64,000 nt of DNA from Enhydrobacter sp. GTDB lineage: Bacteria; Pseudomonadota; Alphaproteobacteria; Reyranellales; Reyranellaceae. This document shows positions 1-9,005 of the stretch, one piece after another. Positions within the stretch are counted from its first letter, which is position 1, and each line of letters begins with the position of its first letter. The translations under genes and the position numbers were made by a program. The notes beneath the pieces were generated by a model that worked only from the letters and a program-made list of their open reading frames with translations, was not told the origin of the DNA and made no database searches. Where the stretch lies: contig JAHCJV010000012.1 in the NCBI GenBank assembly GCA_026126105.1, positions 30,426 through 94,425 of the forward strand, given 5' to 3'.

Positions 1-960
1 CGCCTGCGGATCTACGGTGAGCACGGTGCGGGCCACACTTCCCGGCTCGTATCGGAAGAGGAAAATGGCCGCCAAATTGGTCGTGGTCTCGATCCCTCCT
101 CCGGCCTTGGCGATCGCCTCTGCCAAGCTGACGTTCTCCACCTCGAAGGGGTATTGATTGACTCGCAAGGCGGTGCCCATAACGATGAATGTCTTGGGAT
201 TATGCACAAGGACGATGTTGTCGTTGGGTTTCACGACAATGTTGTCGTCTGGATTAGACATTATCTCCTGAAGCGGCACAGAAAACACTTCTCTGCCTCG
301 CATCAGGCGAACATCCATCTGCACAGAAGTAAACCGGGGTCCGCCGCCCCACGCAACGACGTCGAGCAACCGTTCACCGCGCAAGGTAAGCGGCATCAAA
401 CCTGCTCTGTTCACCTCGCCGGCGACGGATACCGTGTTCGACGCGTTCGACACCAATGAGACGACGACTTGAGGATTGACAGTCTGAGACTCCAGACCTC
501 GCTGGATAGATGCGGCAGCTTGCGAAGGTGTACTGCCCGCTACCCGAACGCGCCCAACATAAGGAATGGTCAACGCTCCATCGGGCTCAATAACCTGCAG
601 CGGCAAGGTACTGGCTTGGGGCGCGGCCTGACCGGGAGTGCCTGTAATCAGCGCCGGCACGGTTGAGCCGAACAACGTCGAGCCGGGCTGCTCATACACT
701 GTGATACCGATGATGTCGCCGGGCCTTAGCGTGACGTTTGGCGTATAAGTCTGCGTCCTGAAAGCCTTGGGAAAGATCGGATCGCGAGCGGACCCCAGTG
801 CCCTCGTGATCCGTGACGTCACCTTGACTTGATAGACTTCCCAGTTTTCGTCCTGTGTTCTGACCAGCTGAGCCGACGACGGTGCAACGCCAGGCAACGC
901 GTCGCATCCCATTAGACAAACGGCGAGCAGGACTGTGAGAATCGAGCGAAACAGCGTCAT
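1..960 (-). CDS. Polysaccharide export lipoprotein, BexD/CtrA/Wza family (C-terminus cut by window edge)
   Basis: Reading from the ATG at 960, 320 codons stay open to the window edge, so the 3' end is missing. Seen: a hydrophobic N-terminus ending in a lipobox (L-M-G-C, Cys19), then a Poly_export-type domain (about residues 75-170) with LRPGDIIGITVYE and a LTIPYVGRVRVAG stretch, then SLBB-type beta repeats (about 175-300) containing VAGEVNRAG and VMGTALRVNQYPF. Known for the family: ring-forming outer-membrane channel for capsule or exopolysaccharide. It probably works with an inner-membrane partner encoded left of the window or with the ABC transporter at 43552-45719. It is a second, longer export lipoprotein beside the GumB-like one at 29686-30351. 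Family is confident; exact subtype is not. Confidence 0.88.
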   Translation of the reverse strand, partial: MTLFRSILTVLLAVCLMGCDALPGVAPSSAQLVRTQDENWEVYQVKVTSRITRALGSARDPIFPKAFRTQTYTPNVTLRPGDIIGITVYEQPGSTLFGSTVPALITGTPGQAAPQASTLPLQVIEPDGALTIPYVGRVRVAGSTPSQAAASIQRGLESQTVNPQVVVSLVSNASNTVSVAGEVNRAGLMPLTLRGERLLDVVAWGGGPRFTSVQMDVRLMRGREVFSVPLQEIMSNPDDNIVVKPNDNIVLVHNPKTFIVMGTALRVNQYPFEVENVSLAEAIAKAGGGIETTTNLAAIFLFRYEPGSVARTVLTVDPQA

Positions 961-1176
961 GTCCTCTTATACCACGAACCTACTCAATGCCGAACCAAGA
1001 GGCGCGGGTTCTTGTGCGACGCTGGCGTCCCGCTCAGAATACCCGCGGATCAACAAGGATCAAGGTCGCTGTTCGCACCAGCACATAGTCTTCCGCAGCC
1101 GCACGGAAATTAAAGTCCCATAGGAACTCGCGTATGTTGTTCTGCCTTGGCCCACTGGATTGCTCAAGATAGCCGA

Positions 1177-1857
1177 ATGCGACAAAACACCCTCTGGATT
1201 CTGAGCGGTCTCTACCGGGCGTGGGCGGCCGCGTCTGACTTGGTGCAGACCCGCAGCACTGTCCTGGGATGGATTGACGGGGTGAGTCGTGGCCGCTTGC
1301 ATGGCTGGGTGTTTTGCCGGGCCGACCCTCTTCACAGATTGACAGTCGACGTTTTCACCGCCGCAGGCGACCGCCTCGTCGTGCTTGCCGACCGCTATCG
1401 CGCCGATCTTCAGCAGAGTGGTCTGTCGGACGGCTACTGTGGCTTCTCGATACCGCTGCAACGCTTTCACGACCGGCGGCCGGTCCGCCTGGTCACTCGA
1501 GCTCCGCGCTTCGAGCTCGGCATTGTGGATCCATGGCGCCGCCCATTGGCAAATGCGTCGGGAGACGCCATCTTCAGGCACACGTCATACAGTCTCCAGA
1601 TAGATTCTCCAGTCAGTCGGACCTGCGTTACGGGGTGGGCGATTACGCTTGCCGGAACGAACCGCCGTCGCGCGGTCCGGTTGCGAAGCGGCAGCGCGGT
1701 CCTCGCGCAGCAACGGGCGACGCTCTACCGTTCCGAGTTGGCCGTTGGCGATTGCGACGGATACCATGGTTTTTCGTTTCCCTTGCCGGCCGACTCGAGG
1801 CGATCTCTTGCCCTCGAGGACATCGAGTCAGGCTCGCGGTTCGTTCTTTCTTCATGA
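1177..1857 (+). CDS. Unnamed protein made of two copies of a beta-rich module also fused to a glycosyltransferase
   Basis: 226 residues from ATG 1177; a TTG at 1147 is an alternative start. The protein is essentially two repeats (about residues 28-105 and 130-215) of a pattern: G-W/I-x-D/S...GW......V-x-V...A-x-x-YR-x-(D/E)L....DGY-x-GFS-(I/F)PL. The same pattern occurs twice at the C-terminus of the 1096-residue glycosyltransferase at 3734-7024. I do not know a family name for it; such modules are seen near bacterial glycosyltransferases and look like a beta-sandwich. No signal peptide or catalytic motif is evident. The stop overlaps the next start (ATGA at 1854-1857), so it is translationally coupled to a glycosyltransferase and probably assists it or binds sugar (inference). 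Confidence 0.75.
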   Translation: MRQNTLWILSGLYRAWAAASDLVQTRSTVLGWIDGVSRGRLHGWVFCRADPLHRLTVDVFTAAGDRLVVLADRYRADLQQSGLSDGYCGFSIPLQRFHDRRPVRLVTRAPRFELGIVDPWRRPLANASGDAIFRHTSYSLQIDSPVSRTCVTGWAITLAGTNRRRAVRLRSGSAVLAQQRATLYRSELAVGDCDGYHGFSFPLPADSRRSLALEDIESGSRFVLSS

Positions 1858-3716
1858 CTTCCAGAAGCATGCGCATCGCGCTGGTCGATACAACCCGCCC
1901 AGACGATGTATACTCGCGCAACCGATTCTCCAACATCGCTCGGCTGCTGACGGCCCATGGCCATGAAGCGATTCTCGTCGATGGCGCAATACGAAGAGCG
2001 AGGGATATCCCTCCCATCCTGACCGGACTCAACCGGGCCATCGCGGCTGCGCCAATGATCGAGGCCAATGCTCTTGCCCACTCTCTGGCCGAGCGACGGC
2101 CGGAAGTAATCATAGCACCGTTACGAGGCGGCATTGCCCAAGGTATTCTGATGGCACGCGCGTGCAGCGAGGCTTTTGCTCGAACCCGCGTAGTTCTGTG
2201 GTGCGATACGCCCAGCGCGACGCTGTTCCTGAGAGATGACGGTCTTTCGACGGGACTTGGTCCGCTGATCGCGGATGCACTGGAACGGCAAAGCCTTATG
2301 CTTGCCGATGCGCTGATCATGCCGCCTGATGTGAACCTCGATATCCTGTCCCCATTGGGAAACCGGGTACTGCCGTCATTTCATGCGGCGCTGCGTCCGG
2401 CGCAGGAAGAGGGCATAAAATCGCGCCCGCCTCGACGTGAAATCAAGGAGATCGTGTTTGCCGGGAAGATGACCCGTCGCGCCGGCCTTCTCGAGTTCAT
2501 CGAAGCGATGATGAGGCTGGCGAAGATTGGGCTCATGGCAGGCCGAACGGCGACATTCCTCGGACCAGTCGTCGATTCAGCGCAGGGGCTCGGGCGGGAA
2601 TGGCTGGGCCTGCGGGCCACCAATTGGTCCTTCCCCTTCAAGGTGCTCGACCTGCTCGATCACGAGGAGCGGCAGCGCTATCTTGAGGACCCGCATCGTC
2701 TGGCAGTGGCAATTGCCGACGATCCTGATGAGCTTGTGGCCTTCGAAGAGCCTCATGTTGCCATCCTGCGTCGATCGGGCGGTGAGGCATACCTGCTCGC
2801 ACAGATTGAGAACGCCTTGGCAATAGCGCTCGGTTACAAGCCGAACACCGAACCTCCGCAAAGGCCAGCCCCCGTTTGCCTGGACTGGCCCACCTTGGTC
2901 GGCAAGATCGTCCAGCTTCCGTGCACAGGAGATTCGTCTCCCTTGTCCCTCGAGAGGGGCGCCACGGTATGCATCCTCCACCACAATCGACTGGAGTACC
3001 TCGCCGACGCCATCAAGAGCATTCCCGACGAAGTCGATGGGCAGCCCATTGAGATTCTCGTATTGGACAATGCCAGCGATATCGAGTCCGTAGCCGAGGA
3101 AATCCGCAGAATTGCCGGCCCCCGCAAATCTCTGCGCATTGTCTGCTTCGAGACGTCCATACCCCAGGCCGAAGCGCTCAATCGCGGTATCCGAGAAGCG
3201 CAATTCGAGACGGTCGTGATCCTCGATGATGACAACTATTTCTCCCCCGGTGGCGTGCATCGCCTGGTACGCGCGTTGGCCAACAGCCGGCTGGACATCG
3301 TGGTGACAGCCCTCGACGTGTTCGATGACGGAGTACCCGAGGCGCCCAGCGCGGGACGCCTGATATTCCTTGGCGCGGCGCACTCGGCGGGGCTGTTCTT
3401 CAACGCTTTCGGTGACACCGCTATGGCAGTGCGGCGGGATAGCTTCAGGCGAATCGGCGGATTCCAGGAGTTTGGTTACCGGTACCCAAGCCTGGATTGG
3501 GTGGCGCTGGCCAGGGCGCAGGCGATGGGCCTGCGCATTGGGGCCTTGCAATGGCCTGCCGTACGCTACCGCCGCAATACGGGGCGCACCGACGTTTCCG
3601 GCATCAAGATCGATCTCGAGGGGGCGCGATCACTTGTCTTCGAAGCCTACGGCACTAACCTGAATGCGGCGCTCTTGGCACGGTATGCACAGAAGCTTCA
3701 CCTGGAAGAGATGTAG
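1854..3716 (+). CDS. Two-domain glycosyltransferase (GT-B-like N-terminus plus GT2 C-terminus)
   Basis: 620 residues from the ATG at 1854, chosen because it overlaps the upstream stop as ATGA; the open frame runs further 5' but there overlaps the preceding gene. Residues about 6-330 resemble a GT4/GT-B half-pair (MRIALVDTTRPDDVYSRNRF, and EIVFAGKMTRRAGLLEFIEA as the C-half beta strand), although the usual GT4 E-x7-E signature is unclear. Residues about 365-600 are a GT2 (GT-A) domain: GATVCILHHNR, then EILVLDNAS, then VVILDDDNYF carrying the DxD-like acidic triplet, and FRRIGGFQEFGYRYPSLDW. It sits tail-to-tail, 17 bp apart, with another GT4+GT2 fusion at 3734-7024. Probably adds one or two sugars of the repeat unit in the cytoplasm; donor unknown. 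Confidence 0.8.
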   Translation: MTSRSMRIALVDTTRPDDVYSRNRFSNIARLLTAHGHEAILVDGAIRRARDIPPILTGLNRAIAAAPMIEANALAHSLAERRPEVIIAPLRGGIAQGILMARACSEAFARTRVVLWCDTPSATLFLRDDGLSTGLGPLIADALERQSLMLADALIMPPDVNLDILSPLGNRVLPSFHAALRPAQEEGIKSRPPRREIKEIVFAGKMTRRAGLLEFIEAMMRLAKIGLMAGRTATFLGPVVDSAQGLGREWLGLRATNWSFPFKVLDLLDHEERQRYLEDPHRLAVAIADDPDELVAFEEPHVAILRRSGGEAYLLAQIENALAIALGYKPNTEPPQRPAPVCLDWPTLVGKIVQLPCTGDSSPLSLERGATVCILHHNRLEYLADAIKSIPDEVDGQPIEILVLDNASDIESVAEEIRRIAGPRKSLRIVCFETSIPQAEALNRGIREAQFETVVILDDDNYFSPGGVHRLVRALANSRLDIVVTALDVFDDGVPEAPSAGRLIFLGAAHSAGLFFNAFGDTAMAVRRDSFRRIGGFQEFGYRYPSLDWVALARAQAMGLRIGALQWPAVRYRRNTGRTDVSGIKIDLEGARSLVFEAYGTNLNAALLARYAQKLHLEEM

Positions 3717-3733
3717 CTGCCGCCGCAGCGCCT

Positions 3734-6700
3734 TCAGGCTTTGGCCAAGGGAGCCAATTTGCCGCCGACGAGACGCAGGCGCCCTCTCTTGAGGAAGGCG
3801 CCAGTATCAGCCACGACTACGTCAACGCGCCTTGCCACGCCGTCGAGCAGCTTGGGCGGCAATGGCACTGCGAAGCCGTAAGCGCCACTTCCGACATCGG
3901 CCGCGCGCAAATCCTCCCGATATTGGGCCGCGCTGGTACGCGCCAAGAACTTTCTGTCGACGAAAATCGACACGTCCACGGACACTTCAGGCTTCTCCGG
4001 GCGCCAAACCCACCCGCCTACTTTGCCCTCGAATACGTCGCAATACCCGTCCAAACCCGAACTCTCCAGGTCGTTCGCGTTCGGCACTGCGGCTACCCTG
4101 CCGACCACAATGTCCGTGCCCTTGATCCGGACGACGAGGCGCTTGGCCGACCTGAAGCGATGCAATCCATGCCATCCGCTCCAGAGGGGAGCCGCGAAAC
4201 CATGCTTCTTGAACTCTGGAGGCAGAGGCTGAACGGTCGGCAGATCGATATCCGCCCGAAGGAGTTGACTTGAGCGACGCCCGTTGATCACCTCGATTTC
4301 GACCGGGCGATCTGGCTGCTCCTCGTCCCTGACCCAGCCATAGGCGACTCCCCGGTAAACGCCAAGGACGCGGCCCGAGAAGCGTTTTTCCGTGATGCTC
4401 GACTGCCAGTGCAGCGCCACCACTTGAGGCATGGAACCTTCTCTTATCGGCGGGCGCGGATCAGAAACGCGTGCCCGTACAAGGATCCTTGGCTGTGATG
4501 GCGCTGCTGAGGCCTCGTTCTCCGCCGAGAGATCGTCGATCAATTGCACAAGACCTGCTCCGCGGCGGCTTGCTTCCCGGGCGTTCCGCTGATCTCGACG
4601 CAGATCCCTTGCCACAGCACGCGACTCGATCGGTGGCGCAGAACCCTCTGTGGCGAGGCGCGGTGGGGCAGCCTCGATGAAAGCCGGCCGTTGTGCCTTG
4701 TATATGCGACCGCGCTTCTCGTGCTGGCTGTCGATGGTCGCGCCAAGGCCCAGAGGAAATGCCATCAAGGCACTTCTTAGAGGCCTACGCTTGTCGACCC
4801 CGGCTCTCGACACCAGCGACTTGGCAATCTTGGGGCGATATCCCGCCGACTTCTGCAGACCTTTCGCCATCAACAAAAGTTCGCGCAACGCCAGTGGCGC
4901 CGCCGCGAGCTTTGGCCGAATGGCTCTGAACTGCGCGATGTCCTGGTCGTAGCATCTCGTCCTGAGCCACTGCTCATCCCACGCCGGTACGGTGCCCAGT
5001 TCGAGCAATGCCGTCTCGCAATGCACGCCGCTGACCAGTGCCTTGGCGACGAATTCATGGTCGTGCGCCAGCACGCGATAGTCCGGTGTAAAGCCGCCAA
5101 GATCGGCGAAGGTCTGCCTGCGTACCATCAGAGGTAACGCCGTAACATCGGCTCGAAAGAAGCTTTGCGCAACGTTGCCAAAGACAATCGCACTCAGACG
5201 TGAAGAGTCTTCGTCGCCATGAGTGACTCTGAAGAAATAGTTGAGCAGATCCGCCTTGGTCGACCCTGCCACCTGCGTGAGTGCGCGCAGCGCCATCGAC
5301 CTGATGGTCGATCCCGCCCACAGAAACAATACGAACTCGCCGCATGCTTGATCTGCCAGCGTATTGAACGAATGTCCCGCATCGAAATCGAAAGTCGGAA
5401 CCACCCGAGCGTTCACTCCGACTTCCAGAGCTGTTGCTTGAGCCCGCTCAACTCCTTCTGCCACGTCGGTATCGACGGCGATCAGGACCTCTTCAGCCGC
5501 GAAGTCCTGGTCCTTCACCGACAGCAACGTCGCCCTCAACTTCTCATCGGTATCGGCATGATAGATGCAGATCGAGACGCGGCTAGCTGCCGCCTGTTCC
5601 CGATGGTCCCGTTTCAGCAGCTCTTCCAAGAGTCCCCGTCCAAGATCGAGGTGGAACCGGCGCCACTGTTCCAAGTTGACTTCGTTATCGAAGCTGGGTC
5701 TTGCGACGTAGCCACCCTGCTCCAGAGCAACCGCTATATGAGCAGCGAGCGGAATCGGATGAGCCTCGCAAAGAACGACAGCGCGGTCCGCGGGTGCGAC
5801 TAGTTCCGGAGTCCCACCCGATGTGGATGCTATGAATGGGATGCCACAGATCGCCGCCTCGTAGACGGCGAGCGACGAATTCTCGATCATGGAAGGCATC
5901 ACCGCGAGCCGGTTGCCGCCCAAGAGATACTTCAGTGCCTCGTACTGCTGGAACTCGGTCAGGATTTCAACTTTGGTTGGCCAATTTGCCGACTCGGATT
6001 TGATATAATCGACTATTTCCTGATCGGGACGCGCAGACAGCCGATTGCCGGGCTTCCCCATGAACGTAATCTGCCGTGGCAATTCCTTGCCTTGCCTCAA
6101 TAGCCGTTTGATAGCCTGCACGAACAGCAGCAATCCCTTCCGAGCCTCGAGACGTCCGAAGAATACAATTTCGTCGATCGGATAGCGCTTGCCTGGCTCC
6201 CACGCACGTTGCCTCAACAGGTCGGCAAGGTGCTCGAAGGTCGCGACATTCGGTTGAACGAATGTATGCTCACGCGGAATCCTGTATCCTTGGCTCGCCA
6301 TCCATCGCAGCAGGTGGAGGCTGCCGCCAATCACCATATCTGCATACTCGACGCTCAACCGCTCCGCGTGGACCTTTGCGAGGTCATCGATTCTGTCAAT
6401 CGGCTGCGAGCCGTACAGCCTATTCCAGATCCACGGCGAGGAGGTCTTCACGATGAAAAGAGTATTACGAAAGGCAAGATTCTGCCGCTTTGCGAGGAGG
6501 CACAGGTAACCGGAACCGCGCCATTCCGAGACGTGAACGACATCCATGGGATGATCGGCCAAGTACTTGAGCATGTTGTAGGGTGCCTGGAGCCAGCGAT
6601 TTGCACCCGCCTGGAATCGGTCAATTACAGCATAGTTGGGTACGGGTACGAATCGCACGGACTTTGCGGCATAATAATCAATCCACTCCTCGATGGTGCC

Positions 6701-7024
6701 ATTTTCCACCTCGTGGCCTTTGAGGTAGAGAATTGTCACGTCGTGTCCCAGCCCGGCGAGAAGTTCCGCAAGGGCCGAGTATGTCGTTCCGATGCCGCCG
6801 TTTCGGACCGGCCCGACGATATCCTCGGTGGCAATACAAATCCGCAGGCGCGTTGCGTCCCCGTCGAAACGAGGCAATGTAGCCAAGCTGGGAAACTCGA
6901 TCGCCCAAGGGTCGGCTTCATCAGGAGTACGGGCACTCCAAAGACCAAGGGTCCCCGCCTTGCACAGTATCTCTTCAAGCGCATTGCTGCCCAGCTTGAT
7001 CAGGCCACTTTCAAGAGTGTCCAT
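3734..7024 (-). CDS. Large glycosyltransferase: GT4 plus GT2 plus two C-terminal beta modules
   Basis: 1096 residues. The N-terminal GT4/starch-synthase-like domain (about 55-480) shows NGGIGTTYSALAELLAGLGH near residue 77, FFGRLEARKG near 305 and PSMIENSSLAVYEA near 395 (donor-binding acidic pair). A GT2-like domain follows (about 490-720), starting SRVSICIYHADTDEKL and carrying LAHDHEFVAKAL; where a DxD is expected it has LFLWAGS, so this half may be inactive or metal-independent. Residues about 745-890 are low-complexity linker. The tail (about 900-1096) has two copies of the module found alone at 1177-1857, the second reading KVGGWVWRPEKP...AAQYREDLRAADVG...YGFAVPLPP. Likely one multi-step cytoplasmic transferase; specificity cannot be read. 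Confidence 0.85.
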   Translation of the reverse strand: MDTLESGLIKLGSNALEEILCKAGTLGLWSARTPDEADPWAIEFPSLATLPRFDGDATRLRICIATEDIVGPVRNGGIGTTYSALAELLAGLGHDVTILYLKGHEVENGTIEEWIDYYAAKSVRFVPVPNYAVIDRFQAGANRWLQAPYNMLKYLADHPMDVVHVSEWRGSGYLCLLAKRQNLAFRNTLFIVKTSSPWIWNRLYGSQPIDRIDDLAKVHAERLSVEYADMVIGGSLHLLRWMASQGYRIPREHTFVQPNVATFEHLADLLRQRAWEPGKRYPIDEIVFFGRLEARKGLLLFVQAIKRLLRQGKELPRQITFMGKPGNRLSARPDQEIVDYIKSESANWPTKVEILTEFQQYEALKYLLGGNRLAVMPSMIENSSLAVYEAAICGIPFIASTSGGTPELVAPADRAVVLCEAHPIPLAAHIAVALEQGGYVARPSFDNEVNLEQWRRFHLDLGRGLLEELLKRDHREQAAASRVSICIYHADTDEKLRATLLSVKDQDFAAEEVLIAVDTDVAEGVERAQATALEVGVNARVVPTFDFDAGHSFNTLADQACGEFVLFLWAGSTIRSMALRALTQVAGSTKADLLNYFFRVTHGDEDSSRLSAIVFGNVAQSFFRADVTALPLMVRRQTFADLGGFTPDYRVLAHDHEFVAKALVSGVHCETALLELGTVPAWDEQWLRTRCYDQDIAQFRAIRPKLAAAPLALRELLLMAKGLQKSAGYRPKIAKSLVSRAGVDKRRPLRSALMAFPLGLGATIDSQHEKRGRIYKAQRPAFIEAAPPRLATEGSAPPIESRAVARDLRRDQRNAREASRRGAGLVQLIDDLSAENEASAAPSQPRILVRARVSDPRPPIREGSMPQVVALHWQSSITEKRFSGRVLGVYRGVAYGWVRDEEQPDRPVEIEVINGRRSSQLLRADIDLPTVQPLPPEFKKHGFAAPLWSGWHGLHRFRSAKRLVVRIKGTDIVVGRVAAVPNANDLESSGLDGYCDVFEGKVGGWVWRPEKPEVSVDVSIFVDRKFLARTSAAQYREDLRAADVGSGAYGFAVPLPPKLLDGVARRVDVVVADTGAFLKRGRLRLVGGKLAPLAKA

Positions 7025-7297
7025 TCCCGGCGCCCCCTAGGCCCGCTCGGTAGACGGCAAATGCAACAGGTATGTAAATGTGGGGACATGCACAATAAGC
7101 AAAACAGACCTCGTGCGAGACAGATGCAGCATCCGTGCTACTCTCATGTTCGCCCCGATTGGGGCTATTTGGTGGCCGTCAACCTTTCTGACCCTTGGAG
7201 ATGGGGATCGCCCCCACTCGGAAGGGAGTTGCTGACCGATGCCAGCTTACAGGCGAACAGCCTTTCGAATTTGACAGATCTGACACTCCGACGCTCT

Positions 7298-8956
7298 CTA
7301 AACCACGGCAACTCCGCATTCCCTGGCAGCCGCGATCCAGTTCTCGTTGCAGAGCGCCGTATAAGGAACTTCCGGAGAAGCTGCCAGCTTATCGATGCGC
7401 AGATCGCTCAGCACCCGAGCGAGTTCGCTGACTGGAGCGTGGCGGGATATGCGCGGAAGGTTTGCGACACCTGGAAGTTGCGAAACCCTCGGCCGATAGG
7501 TCCCCCAAAACGGGCCAATATCCGGCACAATTTGCACGGTCAACGCGCCTCTCTGCGAAAAATCCGAATCGGTAGTCGCGCCGAGTCTCAGAATCCTGGT
7601 TCTCGGATCAGCAGCCACGCGGGCTGCATCCAATAGCGCTCGGACCGGCCAAAGGGGATCGATCGCGATGAAGTCGACGACCAACGTTCCATATCCGGGA
7701 TGCCGACGCTCCAATACCAGCTGCGCAGAAGCCAACAGCCTTTCGCGCTGCTCCGCGAACGATCCTCCCCCTTTGTGCCACACAAAGACATTTGTTGCTG
7801 CTGCGTGTCGCCAACCCTTGGCAGCCGCCCGCCGACAAAAGTCATTCTCTTCGCCGTAGCCACGGCCGAACGCTGCAGTGTCAAATCCACCAATCTGATT
7901 GATGCATTCTCGTTTGATTGCCATGCAGAATCCCACACCTGTTGGCAACTCTACTGGCTTTGCGTCGGTACGCGCACAAATCCTGTCCAAGGCCCCATAA
8001 TCGAGATCGATGCTATTCTCCCGCAAAGGAATGGGATAGCTGAGGATGGTCGCGGCATTCGAAAGCGGGGTGGCGGTCGCAAATCGCGCCGTTGCGTGCA
8101 GTACTGCCACTAGTCTGTCGAGCCAATCGCCGAAAACGTGCGTATCCGAGTTCAACAGAACCACGTCGCGATCCTGGTGGAGCAAGAGGCCGCGATTGGC
8201 CGATTGCACAAAACCGAGGTTTGAACCATTGACGAGCAGGGACACCAGCCCTTTCTCCGCAAGCTCTTTGAGGTCAGCTGCCAAGCCCGGATCCGGAGAA
8301 GCGTCGTCGACGACTATCAGTTCGAAAGGCACTCTGACTTCCGCGGCCAGAACACTATCGATGGTTCGTAGCGCAAGTCGCCGATTGCCATAGACCGGGA
8401 TCACTACGTCGATCCTCGCCTCGTCTTTCCGCGGTCGCGGGCGCGCAAGAATTTGCCGCAAGGGCGGCGGAGAGAGCACGCGGTCGATGGCGCTATCGGT
8501 CTCCGCTATTCCTGCTCGACCTTCGTAGCGTCCAAATCGACAATAGTGGGCAAATGGTTCGTAGCCTGCGAACGCGGTATCCGGATTTGCGTGCCGATAG
8601 TATGCCGGGGAAAAGCCGGCGTTTGGTTCCCAGCCCTGCGGCGACCCCGTCATTAGATAGTGGAATATCGCGGCTTCCTTCGATGCGAACCGTTCTCCAG
8701 CGAATCGCTGGTAGTGCGCCATGTCGAAATCGCGAGCAGGCGCCGCAAACAACGTGTCATCGAGGCCGGCACGATGACAGGCACGCTCGGCGATCCTGGG
8801 CCACACACGTGGAATTGCGCCCGCGATCACTTTCCGGCGGACGCCATCGGCTTGGGCCACAAGCGCCGCAGTTGACGACCAGAATTTGCGCACTCTGCTC
8901 AACAACTCCGAATGCCGCAATAATGGTCGCAATCGCGCAGCAGGCCGAACCACCAT
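7298..8956 (-). CDS. Glycosyltransferase family 2, rhamnosyltransferase-like, with N-terminal FD-xx-YY module
   Basis: 552 residues. About residues 75-155 carry two copies of a short helical pattern, FDMAHYQ...FHYLMTGSPQGWEPNAGFSPAYYRHANPD...HYCRFGRYEGR, also present in the neighbouring GT4 at 9006-10433. The GT2 domain (about 185-440) has IDVVIPVYGNRRLALRTIDS, ELIVVDDASPDPG, VVLLNSDTHVFGDWLDRL (the N-S-D-T acidic motif typical of COG1216 transferases), GVGFCMAIKR and GFDTAAFGRGYGEENDFCRRA. A C-terminal region of about 100 residues is unassigned. It is the last gene of the minus-strand run 14788 to 7298, with 49 bp separating it from the gene upstream. Likely transfers a deoxyhexose or hexose to the growing chain; donor is inference. 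Confidence 0.85.
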   Translation of the reverse strand: MVVRPAARLRPLLRHSELLSRVRKFWSSTAALVAQADGVRRKVIAGAIPRVWPRIAERACHRAGLDDTLFAAPARDFDMAHYQRFAGERFASKEAAIFHYLMTGSPQGWEPNAGFSPAYYRHANPDTAFAGYEPFAHYCRFGRYEGRAGIAETDSAIDRVLSPPPLRQILARPRPRKDEARIDVVIPVYGNRRLALRTIDSVLAAEVRVPFELIVVDDASPDPGLAADLKELAEKGLVSLLVNGSNLGFVQSANRGLLLHQDRDVVLLNSDTHVFGDWLDRLVAVLHATARFATATPLSNAATILSYPIPLRENSIDLDYGALDRICARTDAKPVELPTGVGFCMAIKRECINQIGGFDTAAFGRGYGEENDFCRRAAAKGWRHAAATNVFVWHKGGGSFAEQRERLLASAQLVLERRHPGYGTLVVDFIAIDPLWPVRALLDAARVAADPRTRILRLGATTDSDFSQRGALTVQIVPDIGPFWGTYRPRVSQLPGVANLPRISRHAPVSELARVLSDLRIDKLAASPEVPYTALCNENWIAAARECGVAVV

Positions 8957-9005
8957 TGCGCGTCGTCGCCCACGCCGTGCGGCGGGATGCAGGCCAGCGC
9001 TCTCT

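Noticed and set aside
1314..1853. N-terminal extension of the two-domain GT
   Set aside because: It lies entirely over the module protein in another frame; the ATGA overlap at 1854 gives a natural start.
7150..7166. Short GCCCC-GATT-GGGGC palindrome in the 273-bp gap between two GT genes
   Set aside because: Stem of only five pairs and no T-run; too weak to call a terminator. I see no other element in that gap.
6209..7636. 475-codon plus-strand frame
   Set aside because: It covers the N-terminal motifs of the GT at 3734-7024 and the end of the next GT in antisense; no coherent protein features of its own.
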